64,000 bases of DNA from contig JALQPE010002716.1 in assembly GCA_030407315.1 (NCBI GenBank), positions 26,466-90,465 of the forward strand, read 5' to 3'. The stretch comes from Asparagopsis taxiformis. Lineage: Eukaryota; Rhodophyta; Florideophyceae; Bonnemaisoniales; Bonnemaisoniaceae. Position numbers and translations under genes: made by a program. Positions 1-12,225 of this stretch are shown one piece after another (position 1 is the first letter of the stretch; each line of letters begins with the position of its first letter). Under the pieces are notes generated by a model. That model did no database searches. It worked only from the letters and a program-made list of their open reading frames with translations, and was not told the DNA's origin.

Positions 1-482
1 CATTCGGCGTACTTCTCGGTGTCACCGTGGGATTCGGTGAGACCGAGACGACAAGCCATCTCCGCGGTAAGGATGGAGATGGTCGGATCGGAGGCGAATT
101 CGACGATCTGAGGCCCGAAGAGGAACTCTAGTTCCCTGGCCGTCACTTGGCACGGATCGCGACGATTTCGGCCAAAGTCGACGACGAAACGACCACGGTG
201 GTCGGAGGAGCGGCGGATGTTCTGGACGTCTTCACGTCCGAACCAACGGAAGAGGTTCTGACGAATTCCCCGATGGGATTTGTCGTCGAAGTTAACCTCG
301 TTGGCCCGCACGGGGACGGCTTCCCCGGGGCGATAGCGTACCTCCTGGCCGCCCTCGCGACGGTAGGTGCCAGGAGCCGCGGGAGGGTCTCGTCTGGGAA
401 TCCGCGCCGCCCGAGCAGCTAGCTCCTGCCGAGGGGCAGTCCCCCCAGTCGACTTCTTTGCGGTCTGTTTCGTCTTGGCCAT
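1..482 (-). CDS. Histone H3-tail-like protein, 5' part only (runs off the window)
   Basis: A minus-strand frame opens with an ATG at 480-482 and stays open to the window edge, at least 160 codons. After the initiator Met the protein begins AKTKQTAKKSTGGTAPR and continues to an A-A-R at positions 24-26. I count 19 of 26 residues identical to the canonical H3 tail. K4, K9, S10, T11 and R17 are kept; R2 and R8 become K, K14 becomes T, K18 becomes Q, K23 becomes R and K27 becomes I. A YRPG motif about 50 residues in matches the H3 alphaN region. The remainder does not align by eye with the H3 histone fold and contains a basic, Arg-rich stretch (FRWFGRED, RRSSDHRGR). It could be a very divergent H3 variant or a non-histone protein with a mimic tail. 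The tail identity is clear; the function is not. Confidence 0.75.
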   Translation of the reverse strand, partial: MAKTKQTAKKSTGGTAPRQELAARAARIPRRDPPAAPGTYRREGGQEVRYRPGEAVPVRANEVNFDDKSHRGIRQNLFRWFGREDVQNIRRSSDHRGRFVVDFGRNRRDPCQVTARELEFLFGPQIVEFASDPTISILTAEMACRLGLTESHGDTEKYAE

Positions 483-614
483 CTCAATGGATCACCTACC
501 AGGTACCGAAAGGCCCACGTAAGCAAGATCTCAACAAATCGATGACCGCGACTACGCAGGGTGCTCGGAGAGACGACCGAAGGGAAGGCGGGAAGTGGGA
601 TGGCAGCAAACAGA

Positions 615-690
615 CGTTTACTGTAAGTTATCGCACTACAGTAAGCTACCAACTACTGTAAAGTACTTACAGTGCTTACAGTAAGGAAGG
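615..690. repeat. Cluster of ACTGTA/TACAGT motifs upstream of the H3-tail gene
   Basis: About five copies of ACTGTA or its inverse ACAGTA lie within some 70 bases, several extended to TTACTGTAAG or CTTACAGTAAG. The cluster begins about 130 bases upstream of the ATG of the H3-tail-like gene. It resembles in style the GGCAGTA arrays at 17.6 and 43.3 kb. It may be subterminal repeats of another element or a promoter-proximal binding cluster. Confidence 0.5.
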
Positions 691-1895
691 GGTCAGCGGT
701 GGAAGAGGGTCTGGAGTCCAGACCCACGCGAAAGTACTGCCGGCTTTTATACCGAGCGCGGCCCAGAACCTGCGAAATTAGACCTCCTCGGTGCCTCGGT
801 CTGGCCGGGGGGTCATGTGGAAATGACTTTTACAAGAAAAATTCTACAGGTAATTTCTACCAGAATTTTAATTTAGGGTTAGGTGGACGTCTGGAAGTTT
901 CCAGCCGTCCAACCGTAGGAAGCTAAATACAGCTCCCAGCGGTCGGAATAACCTAGAGGGGGATAAGCTAGACTTAGTAAAATCAATCTATCTACGTTTC
1001 TACAACCTACATCGTTTTCTCTCCCCGTCACGTGGCCACGTACAACATAATCCACCAAAATTCGTAATCCACGAAAAATCGTAATGAATGCCATTTTCGA
1101 ATTGGCCACGTGTACTACATTTCATTTCACTTCATAATACTACAGAAATTCAATCAAGTGGTTTTGAGGGGTGCTGCCCTGACAAAATGAACAGCTCATT
1201 ATTCCAATTGATTGAAAGTAGCTTTCAGACATTTACCAGCGGTTTGAGGTCTGGACTGTTCCTACAGAACTCCGGCAGCAGTAAGAGGTAAAATTCAAAT
1301 AATATATAGGTAGTAGTTGGTAGTATATATATAGGTAGTAGGTAGTACACCACAACCGCCTAGATCTGTCGAACTGGGCTTCTAGATAGCTCCGACGCGG
1401 AAAAGTAGAAAAGTATAGCTCGGGGGGGCAAACCAGCACGTCGTCATTACTCTCTAGTATTTGTCTTATTTTATGTATAGTCGTTTAGTGCACACGGAAG
1501 TTCTTCACACCTCATACCGGTATAGACATTGTCGTTGGAGTCGTCAAGTACTATTACATAGAGTAAAGGGATTTGTAGTACTGTTAGGGTCAGTGCTGAT
1601 ACTCACATCATTACTGTCAGTAAATTACTTCTTTAATATTAACGCCAATTTTAGTATTTTTTGAATTTTTCAGTGATAAACATTAATATTAACATTAATA
1701 TTAACGTCAATGTTAACGTTAATATTAGTAAAAATGCATTACAATGTTAATATCCATGTCAATTGTGTGTTTCACTATTCATCTATTTCGATAGTCGTGC
1801 TAAGCAATATTGAGGGTACCATGTGGGTGTCTGTGCATATTTCAGCAGACTTACTGTTTTTTATAACATCAAATGGATCCATAAACCTCTCATGT
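691..1895. other. AT-rich non-coding stretch
   Basis: No supported gene. Only short frames without recognisable protein are present. The interval 1680-1735 is a run of alternating ATTAAT/AACGTT-type simple sequence. Confidence 0.5.
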
Positions 1896-2372
1896 CAGGC
1901 GCTCGACCGGCTTCAAAACAGCGTACTCGGACAGCGACTTTGCATCCTGCCACAATATCCCGCACCCGTCGTACGGCAATCCAAACAACAACGCTTTGTT
2001 GCCCCCAGCACTTGGGCAGCCGAATATGTGGCTGCCTACCATGCTTCCCAACACATCAACTACATACGGAACCTAATCCACGATATACAACATCCAGAAC
2101 ACAAGCCGACAATACTCCATATGGACAACTCAGGGGCGATCACAACGGCTAAAACCCAACACCTGACACCAAAATCAAAACACATTGATATCAAATATCA
2201 TTTTTTAAAAGAATAAGTATTGCACAAACACATTGACATCAAACATGTACCCACGCACACGAATGCAGCTGACATACTAAAGCGCTCGAGTCCGCACAAT
2301 TTTAGCAAAAAACTGTCTCTACTCCGGCTCTCACTGCTCGGGCTGCGCGGCGACTGTCGGATGATCACCCCT
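1896..2372 (+). pseudogene. Ty1/copia RNase H fragment, nonsense-broken
   Basis: One frame encodes the end of a copia-type polyprotein: an SKQQRFVAPSTWAAEYVAAY stretch corresponding to the usual SSTEAEYMA block, then HMDNSGAI, the KHIDIKYHFLKE block and, after a stop codon at 2214-2216, HKHIDIKHVPTHTNAADIL and a LSLLRLSLLG tail. These are the RNase H catalytic and C-terminal motifs in the normal order. The in-frame TAA, the loss of everything upstream and the absence of nearby LTRs show a dead remnant. Confidence 0.85.
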
Positions 2373-2432
2373 TCTCCGCGTCGCGACCAACAACCGTCTG
2401 CATCATCGGATGATCATACTCTTCCACCATAG

Positions 2433-5425
2433 CATTACAGTAACGTATGCAACACTATTTCATCCAACGCTGCCGAGCCGGCAACAATAGTAAAAAGGTG
2501 CAATGACTGGCGAAGCATCATCAACACCAGCAGCACACCAATTGTACCAACAGTGATAACCCCATCATTTCGTCGATTACATACGCAACCTCGTCGATGG
2601 TGCTGTGTTGTCATCAGATCATCATTCGCCACTGTCTGTCCGTTTCAGTGGGATCGTTTCCACCGCTGTCTACACCATTAACCCCAGTTGTCACCAGCAT
2701 GGATGGTCCCTATTGAATCCGACAACTAGAGCTAGCATATTCTCCAGTCTCCTGATCCCGGGAATGTGTACCCCTTACAACTCACCAATTGCAACATCAT
2801 GTCAAAGTCGACATCCGTGATGTGCTCATGACATCCTTCTGTTGTGATCATGTGGAGCCCTCTCACTGTTCGTACACACAACCTGAATCTGCATGCATAC
2901 ACTGGAGTGTACTAGGCTGCAATGCAAATGAAATCTTGATGCCGCTCAAACCTTAACATGGTTTTCATTTCTGTGATGGTCTGAACGGTCTGATTGAAGA
3001 CTACGGCAACCGCGAAAGCTGTAAACCTTGGGTGTAGAGCGATACATGCAGTCCATGAACTCACAGTATTTGATAGCTAGTAGGCGCAAAACTTCGGTAC
3101 CTATAATCCAATATAGGTACAGCCAATGGAAACAGAATCAGTAGCCTATATTCCGATTAGGACGAACGAGATTAAAACTAACTGCTGGTCTTCACTGGAA
3201 CAGATGTGTGGCTCTCGAGGTGATAGATGAAATCTGTACCGTCACGTACGGGTGTTCATCGAGGCACAACTGCAGTGAACAAAAGCATGTTCTCGGTCCC
3301 TTCGGTACAAACAATAGATGGTCTAGCTACTCTGAGCTCCGTGATTTCGTAGTCCCCTGATGCTCTCAGCTTCGCTGCCATATCGCAATCTCCCGTGAGA
3401 CACCCCTATACCCCCTACAATTTTCCAAGTCGACACGATGAGATCCACCCAGTTCTGATTTTGTACCCCTAAGCTGAGCGGGGAGACATCGCCCTGCAGC
3501 AAGACAGCACTTCAATAAGCTGGCAGCGAATCCAATTCTCAGGCGTCGTTCCCGAACAATCTCTTCGAATACCTGTTCTAGTTTTCCACTGAACAAACTG
3601 ACACCGCCATTTCCCCCAGCCTGGTTCCTGTAGAAAACTCCATCTAGCTGGAAAGCAGAGCTCTGGAGCACAACATACAATTCGGTCAACATGAACATAT
3701 TCAACTCCAATGCTCTGGGCCCCACGCGCAGAAAGCAATATAAAGCAAATTATTGGCGTATTAACCCTAGTATCCAAGCGATGACTCTGCAAAGTTCCCG
3801 GGAGCTGCGACTAGGTACCTGAGACAGAGTCAAACTATTAAATTTTTGGCCAGGCCTTTCAGCTCGACCGCCATGGGTAATATGGAGAACCCGTTTTCGG
3901 TTTTTACATTGACAAAGCGTCAGTGAAACATTATACCTGGATATTCATTTCTCATCGCGCGCATTTGGTAATGCAGCTAAGCTTTTCACATCATCACAAC
4001 CTACCTACCTGGCAACGGATTCGATCACGTACAAAGCCCCAAGCCAAAGCACAATAATTGTATTCACCAGGTAACTCGTGCTCAACCCGACCCCTGGCCT
4101 CTACGTCCTTTCCGTTATCCCACTCTCCATGTGTCCAGCATACTTACCTTTTTTACTTTCCCATCCTCTTTCGCCTGAGTAAATTGTACCCAGAGCGGCA
4201 GCCATTCTTGCGGTATTATTACTCAGCCAGTATCAACGCCCCTAGATCCCGATACATCGCGTCTTAATTAGTGCCTACATCCGCTACCATGCGTCGGCTC
4301 TTCCATCCATAGCGGCCCTAGAGCCTACAGTGTCTCCATACAGTGATGTACCCTACAAAGCAGTCTTCATTGGGACAATATTACCCAAAGGGAGATGTAT
4401 CCCCGATCCCCAGAGCCCCCACGGTCAACCCCTAGGCCTCAGTGCCTTGCCTGATGTTCTCCTACTCTACCCTACAATCCTGTCCCTGGTCGGACTTGAC
4501 AACATGGGCTGGATCCCTCCCAGAGCGTACAAGAGTTTGTGTACCCTGAGGTAGCCTTCTTCACGGAAATATTACCCAACCAGCAGAGATTACCAAGTCC
4601 CTACAGGCCATATACCAGGCCCCCAAGTCCCGTCCAGTTGCCTGCCGCTATGCTATTCGTCCCACTACCCTGAGCCTGCTCTGTGCTGCTCAGTTTTCCT
4701 GCTTTCAGTTATTGACTGCTCTCCAAATTTCAACCCTGAAGCAGTGTTTCTACGGCAACACTGCCCTCCCATCGACAACTCCCAGGTCTACAATTCCTCT
4801 GAGATATTTTGAGTGGATATGTTCCTTGATGCTCTGCTTTCCTACTTTAGTACAGTTTTCAACAGTGCAGACCATCACTACTGTTTCATGCTCTAAAAAA
4901 CGTGCAATGAGCACTGCCTTCAAGGCACATACCTACATGCCGATATAGTGTCAGCGATGGCAGTTCTGTTATCCCCTGAAAGTCTAATCTGAATAATCAC
5001 ACTGTGTTCCGCATATTAAAACGCAGTTCTTCTTTAGACGCACCAGCAGAAAGTCTGCCCTACTCCCGTGAACGAATACACTTCCGTCCCTTATATGATA
5101 TTGTTCTGGTGTACTGCAACCTTTATGTGTGGGTTTGGGCTCTCGCCCCGCCCCTGTGCCTGTTTGTGCGGACAACATTTGTTATACTTTTCCCATTTTC
5201 AAACAAGAACGGGCTGCCTAGACGAGATGATGGTCGAGGTGCCAGTTCAATCCCTGTTCAGTGGTTCTTGAACCAGTGTTCTTGTGAATGCGATCACCAT
5301 TAGTAGAAGCATTATTGCCTGGTTATAAGTTGTTCAGACGGCATCCTATGTCAGCATAACTGCAGGGGTCCTCGCTCTGTGAATATATATACTCTGCCCC
5401 AACAGTACCAGCACCGAAATAGAAA
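2433..5425. other. Non-coding stretch, no feature recognised
   Basis: Short overlapping frames on both strands, none with recognisable motifs or coding character. 4050-4950 is pyrimidine-rich and full of TACCC/CCTAC steps, but I see no periodic repeat. Confidence 0.4.
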
Positions 5426-5426
5426 G

Positions 5427-5520
5427 AATAGCTCATCTGGGTAATTATTCCTTCAAGAATGAGAGGGCCCCGGTTCGAGTCTCGCCAAAATTTGAAAATT
5501 TATTTTTATATAATTGAGGA
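5427..5520 (+). pseudogene. tRNA-like relic or tRNA-derived SINE head
   Basis: A pol III A-box-like sequence (TAGCTCATCTGGGTA) is followed about 40 bases later by a B-box-like GGTTCGAGTC, then TCTCGCC and a T-rich run. An imperfect anticodon-like hairpin (ATTC/GAAT around CTTCAA) lies between them. The acceptor stem does not close and the anticodon loop is one base short, so this is not a functional tRNA. The downstream 120 bases could be a SINE body. Confidence 0.4.
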
Positions 5521-5639
5521 GGTGGTTGTGGGACTGATCATCCCATGCTGCCTCCGCACCGTCCTAATGCTTGAAGCGCTTCCGGGAGCAGTGGGTTGGT
5601 TTCTACCACTATAAAAATTGATTTGGGGGGCTTTGGGAC

Positions 5640-6830
5640 AGTAAATCCTGGAGGCTGCCTATATCTAGCTGAAGGTGACTCATAGCAACCCTTCCATGGT
5701 TACGTGATTTCGTTGTGTTGTGTGCTCGTCCTGTCCGAAACGTCCTCTCCCGGAAGAGATGCTGGTGGCCGCGGTCTCGTGGGAGAGAGATCGCAGGGGT
5801 GGATCTTTTTTAGATCTATTTGCAGAGATATTGTTTAGATCAGAGGTCGAGTATGAGTCCCTTACAGAAAAGAGGTCGGAGTAGAGGTACATTGTTCTGT
5901 ACACAACGCACATGCATGAACTGTGGATGAGGTGTTGACATGGCATGCGTGTGCTCGGAACATTGGCTGTGTACATCGCGCAGTTGTCTATGGTTCATGT
6001 ACTACGTTGCACACGTGCTTCAGAGTGGGCGCCTGGATATGTGTGCCAGCCTGTAGGCTACAGCTAATCCGCGACATGTACTACCGTGGCTGCAGTACCA
6101 CACGTGTACTCGGAGCATTGTGCTGTGACTGCAACAGTACACGTGTAGCAGTGGCACTGGAGAGCTAGCGGGAGCATGTACACGTTGTGCAGAGGTGGCG
6201 ACTTGAAGCACCAATGAGAGGGCGCTGGACGGTAAGTCCGACGTCGGAATTCTGGTTGGGGTTGTCGGACTTACAGCCGAACGGCGTAATATTTCTCATA
6301 CCACGGCGCGGAGCTCGCTGATGGACCGGGCCAGACGCTGCAGCCAATGGGACCCGTGGCAAATCTGGCCCGGTGGGAACTGTAGCTGTGGTGAATGGAC
6401 TTGAAAACGTCGAGGAATATAATAAGGATAAATAGTAGAACTTGGTAGCCACCAACGATATGGCAGGTAGGAGCTGAAGAAGATTTGATAAAAATCGAAA
6501 CGTTCTCCGCTACCTCACCGCCAAAGGTACTAGCCAATATCAGGTCCACCACAAGAAAGGTTGACCAAAATATCCTATTACCCCAGTGGTCTTCAGGAAA
6601 CCCCGAAGACAACGCTGGAGACCCCTAGGATTCGAAACACGATCCCCCGAACCATCTGCCGCACAGCACCCCAAAAACATTTGCCCTCATGCCCTTATAT
6701 ACCAGCACCGTCGATGGGAGCAACCATTTAGTGAAACCGTCCGGATACCCAGAAACGCCGTTTCAAGACCTTTCTACAGCACCCGAGATATCTGGAATGC
6801 AATGATGCAGTCCACTAGGAGGGCATGAAG
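5640..6830. other. Non-coding stretch with degenerate CACGTGT repeats
   Basis: Between about 5940 and 6190, several degenerate copies of a GTACACGTGTAG-like word occur among TGTGCT-rich sequence. No coding region is supported. Confidence 0.35.
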
Positions 6831-7085
6831 GTTCCAGAACAGTAAAAATAGTGTTTCAGAACAGTATTTCTAGTGTTCTTCAGAAGAAACAGTAACAACA
6901 TCGTCTCAGGACAGTGTGTAGTGCGCCATGAACAGTGAATGCACTGTTCTTCCTCCAAATACACTGATTTGAGAGCGGTATATATTGTTCTGGAGATTTG
7001 AATGTACTGATCTACGAAAGAACAGTAAATAGTGTCCTGAGAAACGGTGAAAATAGTATTCATTGAACATAGAACGGTAAATGTG
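6831..7085. repeat. Degenerate GAACAGTAAA repeat tract
   Basis: About eight irregularly spaced copies of GAACAGT or its variants, often followed by AAATAGTG or by the inverse ACTGTTC. The spacing of 20-45 bases and the inverted copies resemble the GGCAGTA tract at 17.6-18.8 kb with a different core. It may be a subterminal repeat region of an element. Confidence 0.45.
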
Positions 7086-9160
7086 GTAACCGAGATGGTG
7101 AACTACTCACATACGGAACAGTGTAAACCGTTCCAAAGATTTAAATCAGTGTTGTTCCGGGTCAATGCTACTACGAATTGATCGGTCTAAACCGAACTCA
7201 GTCTAAAGCACGAACTGAAATTTCTGGATGAAGCTCTGGTCACTGGTGTGGCAACCAGAGGAGAGCAGTCGAAGAGATAGTTGATGCGATTGTAGAGGCG
7301 AAGAAGCGGATGGACAGCGAAGGAGGAACTGGGCTTAGCCGTGCGAAGGTGGAAGATATGGGGTAAAGACAATACAGGAGGTAAAGTAGTGCTGAAGATT
7401 TGAGTATCACACGGCCAAGAACAAACAAGACCCCTTTTAATCGATCTCAGTTTCTTTTACTACCGGGACACAGCGGCATGGAGGGATACTCATTGAAGAT
7501 GTGGCGCTTCGCCAGTGAGACTGTACCAAAGTTAGATGCGATGATGCAGAAGAGGTTAATCTGGAAACGGTGAGCTGAAATGCCACAAAGATTAAGTCGG
7601 CCTACAACCGACTCGCCACTTGGGACAACAATTTGCGCGAGGAGCATGCTGAACTGCAGAACAAAAATCCTGGTACCGCTTCCAATACCCGTAACCTCCC
7701 AGATGACGTTTCCAACACTCATGAAACGGACAACGCCGCTCTCCAGAAGGAACGTGACCAAATTCAAGCCCAGCTTCAGCGTTAACGCGCAGACCGCTAT
7801 GATTTGCATTCGCGCAGCCTTCAGAGAGACAAAAGATGGTAGGAAAAGATAGCATGCATCGAGGAAGCTTGGTAGCATCCGCACGCACTCCGACGCGGTA
7901 CTGGTCTCGCGCTGGGCGCAAGTATATTTTCGGCATGTGGAACAAACAATAGTTGAGAAACAGGAGGTTGTTGTGAGGATGAGACTGCTACACGAAATGT
8001 ATGCGCTGTCTGCATGTGCCAGTTGATAATTGTGAACTCATCAACGAAATGTTGGATGATGGAAGTTCGCACGGCGATTCAGTGCGGCGTGCACACTCAC
8101 CGCAAGCTGCGACATGACTCGCGTGCGATCGATGCAGTTGCCGATATGTGATCCGCGGCGTTGTGGCGATGGACGACACTGCGATACTAGCGCAGTATCG
8201 TCTATCGCTAGTAGTCGTCATCTGCAAGAAGGTTGTGGGTGGTCGTGGTAGTGGGTGCCCGCTTCCTGCATGTACGCAGGAAGAGAGCGTGCGTGTGTGC
8301 ACATTGGAATAGTTTTCCGAGCCGTCGCGTGGATTGCATACCAACTTTTTGTACGCGATAACTTCGCCGAGGCGAAATGTTTGGAACATTTGTTCTGGCA
8401 AGGAGTGCATCTCAGTGCGCGCACCGGTTGCGTCACATGATCGAATGTGACGGTTGTGGCCGCTGAGTGTTGATGTCATTGTGCCGCTGCAGTGCGACAT
8501 GTGCGATTGTGCGGTGTATTACACGCTGTACTGTCTATGACATCAACTCACTGTTATGTTGTACCGAAGGTCGTGCGGCCGATGACCACACGTGGAGCCA
8601 GGACACAGTATACTACTCGTGTTATGGTCAGCGGTAGTGAAACCAGTGACAGCAATGGCTCACTGATGAACTGGCTGCAGAGATCGCACTACGGCCACCA
8701 GAAAATATGGGAGAAATTTTGATTTAGGGCTTCTCCCTGCGCTGGCAGCCAAACCATCGACATGACCGTTTTACAGCACGACATAACAGCGGTCAGTGGT
8801 TATGCGACTGATGTGTTGCTGAACTACTGACAGAATGACATAAGGTGGTCACTAGTCATGCGACCGATGATTAGGAAGATGTAGGGGGCGAAACGAGTGG
8901 CAGGTAGGGTGAGGTGGAGCTGAAGTCGTGTCTAGTTGGCCTTATAAATCACTGTATAGGAAAAGCCTTATTTGTGATGCAGTATTGTAGTGGTTCCACG
9001 ACGGATAGGTGAGGATCACGATTTTTAGGCGTTGATAATTGCTGAGAGGCACAGAGGTTCATAGTTTTGCACCGGTCTCCAGTGATCCTGAAGGCAGCGA
9101 AACGCCGATCCTGGATCGCTACGACAAACCTTGCCTGGTAGTATCACACTGTTCCAAGGT
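7086..9160. other. Non-coding stretch
   Basis: Several frames of 60-170 codons exist on both strands, but none shows recognisable motifs and they overlap each other freely. No gene is supported. Confidence 0.35.
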
Positions 9161-9165
9161 GCATT

Positions 9166-9384
9166 ATGCAGCGATCCAATATACGACGCAGAGTCACCAA
9201 CCGAAACCAAGAGCCATTGGGCAAGAAACTGAAAAGGCCAAGCAGCGGCAGACGTTCAAGTGGTCCTCGTAGAGATGATAATGGTGACATTGAATCGTCT
9301 CCAGTAATACAAATGAGGGAACCAGATACAGTCCAAGCAGAAGAGAACCCGTCTCAAGAAGAAGCTACAGCGGAGCCTTCCGTA
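9166..9384 (+). CDS. Possible first exon or truncated gene head: basic then acidic N-terminus
   Basis: From ATG 9166 the frame gives a strongly basic start (RRRVTNRNQ, GKKLKRPSSGRR) and then an acidic Ser/Glu-rich part, before running into the 43-bp minisatellite. The basic-then-acidic style is like the start of the 1233-aa transposase at 20175. A GTACGT at about 9382 could serve as a splice donor, or the gene may simply be truncated by the repeat. I do not recognise the protein. Confidence 0.25.
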
Positions 9385-9510
9385 CGTCTGTGTTTTCGGA
9401 AGTGGACGCGGACGTCCAGTCTCTCTAGTACGGGTCCTAGTCGGCCCCGAGATTTACTAGAACAAATGAACGTCCGCGTCCAAAAAAAAATAAAAATTTT
9501 TTGGATGCGG

Positions 9511-9947
9511 ACGTCCACTTTCTCTAGTACATATGGCGGAATACTAGGGCCCGACATCCACTTTCTCTAGTACATATGGCGGAATACTAGGACCCGACAT
9601 CCACTTTCTCTAGTACGTTTGGCGGAATACTAGGACCCGACATCCACTTTCTCTAGTACATATGGCGGAATACTAGGACCCGACATCCACTTTCTCTAGT
9701 ACATATGGCGGAATACTAGGACCCGACATCCACTTTCTCTAGTACATATGGCGGAATACTAGGACCCGACATCCACTTTCTCTAGTACGTTTGGCGGAAT
9801 ACTAGGACCCGACATCCACTTTCTCTAGTACATATGGCGGAATACTAGGACCCGACATCCACTTTCTCTAGTACATATGGCGGAATACTAGGACCCGACA
9901 TCCACTTTCTCTAGTACATATGGCGGAATACTAGGACCCGACATCCA
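9511..9947. repeat. 43-bp minisatellite, about 10 copies
   Basis: A 43-base unit is repeated about ten times with very little divergence; the main variant is ACATATGG versus ACGTTTGG. Each unit contains CTAGTA and its inverse TACTAG about 12 bases apart, so each can form a short stem. The preceding 100 bases hold inverted copies of a GGACGCGGACGTCC-like word. Confidence 0.9.
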
Positions 9948-10069
9948 GTATACAATATATCAGCGAAAACCGGGAGGGAAGAAATTACAGCGGATGGTAA
10001 ATTCAGGGCCCATATCGGACCGTATTTTATTCTCTCATTTAGGAAACTGCTCGTATACAATACGTCTCT

Positions 10070-10190
10070 CTAGAATAGGGAATACATATCTGGTCAGAAT
10101 AGGAAATAAATACCCGGTTAGAATAGGAAATAAATACCCGGTTAGAATAGGAAATACGTATCCAGCCAGAATACAAAATACCTGTCAGCA
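10070..10190. repeat. 24-bp short tandem repeat, about 4-5 copies
   Basis: The AGAATAGGAAATAAATACCC motif recurs every 24 bases, encoding RIGNKYPV-type repeats in one frame. There is no sign that it is translated. Confidence 0.7.
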
Positions 10191-10494
10191 TATCGTCGAT
10201 CACCCATCTCCCTCACTATCGCGTTCTCCCTACCATCCGAACGCCATGCACCACCATCCGCACATACTGCAAGAACCCTCACGACCTAGATTACAAAAAA
10301 TACGCTCCTTCCCAATACCATCCCCGCTTTCCTCGACACCACCCCAGCCCATTAAATCATCAAGACATCAAACACGAACATGGTCAGCAAAATCTTACAC
10401 CACTTGAAACGCACTCTCACTTCTATCGTATGCCCCAAAATATACACATACCAGAAACACCTCACAGCTTCATTCCCCATCTTCCTACATCCCT

Positions 10495-11580
10495 TCTTCA
10501 CTCTCCTTCAGTCCTGCCGTTCCTGCTTCACCACTCCTGCATCACATACACAACATCAGAATCAACCACAACAGTCAGACTCAAAAGCAACGCTTACCAC
10601 GACAGATATCCTAGAAACTCCCTTACTTACCTCTCCGAGAGGATGACTGAATCATCCATCCTACACAAAATACAAACCATGATCCAAAAACCTTGCAATG
10701 AATAATCAAAGTCAGCAGTCCATATCTTCGCAAAACAAGTCTTGGTGCTCAGTAAAACTTACCTTCTGTCATCAACATTCCTGCATCATCTACACAACAT
10801 CGGAATCAACCACAACAGTCAGACTCAAAACCAACCTTCCATCACAGCATACTTTCAAAACTCGCACACTTACCTTCGCTCCACACAATACACACCATGA
10901 CTCAATAGGCTTCCAATGAAAAATATCGCATCAACGGAAATAGTCAGACTCAAAACCAACCTTCCCTCGCTGCTTACTTTCAAAACTCGCACACTTACTT
11001 TACCTGTTCCATCCTGCACACAATAAAAACCATAAATCACGTAATCGTGTAGCCAAGAAAAGTAGTCAGCATTCCGCATCTTCGCACAACCGGTCTGGGC
11101 GCCCAATGTGACTTACCTTCCGTCATCACTATTCCTCCATCACCTACGCAACATCGGATTCAATCGCAACAGTCAGATTGAAAACCAACGTTTCCCTCGC
11201 TACATACCCTGAGAACTCGCAAATGTACCTCTCATCCATCCTACACACAATACAAACCATGATCCAAAAACCTTGCAATTAACAATAATCATAGTCAGCA
11301 GTCCATATCTTCGCAAAGCACATCTTGGCACTCAATGAAACTTACCTTCCGTCATCAACATTCCTGCATCATCTACACAACATCGGAATCAACCACAACA
11401 GTCAGACTCAAAATCAACCTTCCCTCACAGCATACTTTCAAAACTTCACGTACCTCTCTTCCATCCTCCGCTCAATACACACCATCAGTCAACAGGCTTC
11501 CCATGAAAAATATCGCATCAACGGAAATAGTCAGACTCAAAACCCACGCTTCCCTCAACGCATACCCTCGAGGGTAGAGG
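10495..11580. repeat. Divergent tandem repeat of 150-280 bp blocks
   Basis: Six related blocks start near 10505, 10755, 10925, 11100, 11330 and 11515. They share ATTCCTGCATCATC, ACAACATCGGAATCAACCAC, CAGTCAGACTCAAAA and TTTCAAAACT words. Intervening parts also repeat (CAGCAGTCCATATCTTCGCA at about 10710 and 11297). The open frames across this area come from the repeat being C/A-rich, not from a gene. Confidence 0.75.
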
Positions 11581-11591
11581 ATGGAACGAAG

Positions 11592-11629
11592 GTACGTGCG
11601 CGAATCTTGATCAAGATTCGCGCACGTAC
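11592..11629. repeat. Perfect 38-bp palindrome
   Basis: The 38 bases from GTACGTGCGCGAATCTT around a central TGATCA are their own reverse complement, without a loop. The palindrome closes the repeat block on its left and could extrude as a cruciform or mark a transposon end. Confidence 0.9.
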
Positions 11630-12225
11630 AAAGCAAAGTCGGTCAAAGAAGATCAGTCGGTGATGAGGGCGGAGTGGAGCCTGCGGCGTCGACCGGACAG
11701 CTTTCTGCGTCCGCTTAAGTCTTGCTGTGCATACTCGAAATCATCGCCGGCAGTGAGATTGAGTATGGCCCAAGCCATGGTCTCTGATTCCCCGAACAAA
11801 GAGATCCGGATCGAGAACAACGAATATAAACATATAATCATATATATGAGAATCCATTTGCTTTCCTTACATGATCTGTGGCATATCCGCTGTAAAGCAC
11901 ATTCAGATTCCACGAAGTTTGGAAATAAAAAAGTTTATTATTACAAATGAATTAATTGAAAATTCATCTCCCAGGGCAGTCGTTCGTCCTTCCATGCACA
12001 CGTTGCCAGCACGCAATGTGATGTAACAGTTGGAAATGATTGAACTCTCGGTTAAATTCCACCGTTGGGATGTCAGCTGGAGTGAGCACAAAACTACTAC
12101 CCAAAAAACTACGAACACGTTACATTCCAAGTCTCGAAAGCACCACAAAAATAAAATTGGTCGCATCTGGACGGCACAGTCTCCCTGTTCAGCTCGCAAT
12201 CCTCCCTTTTGCGTCAAAACTCGAC

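Noticed and set aside
5427..5520. Functional tRNA gene
   Set aside because: A- and B-box-like words are present, but the acceptor stem does not pair and the anticodon loop has six bases.
7447..8500. Minus-strand frames of 145 and 170 codons
   Set aside because: Overlapping frames of similar length occur on the same DNA, with no motif and no codon bias.
9511..9947. CRISPR array
   Set aside because: The 43-bp units are contiguous tandem copies without unique spacers.
10495..11580. Protein-coding gene from the plus-strand frames (80-112 codons)
   Set aside because: The frames repeat the same peptide because the DNA is a tandem repeat; no start-to-stop consistency between blocks.
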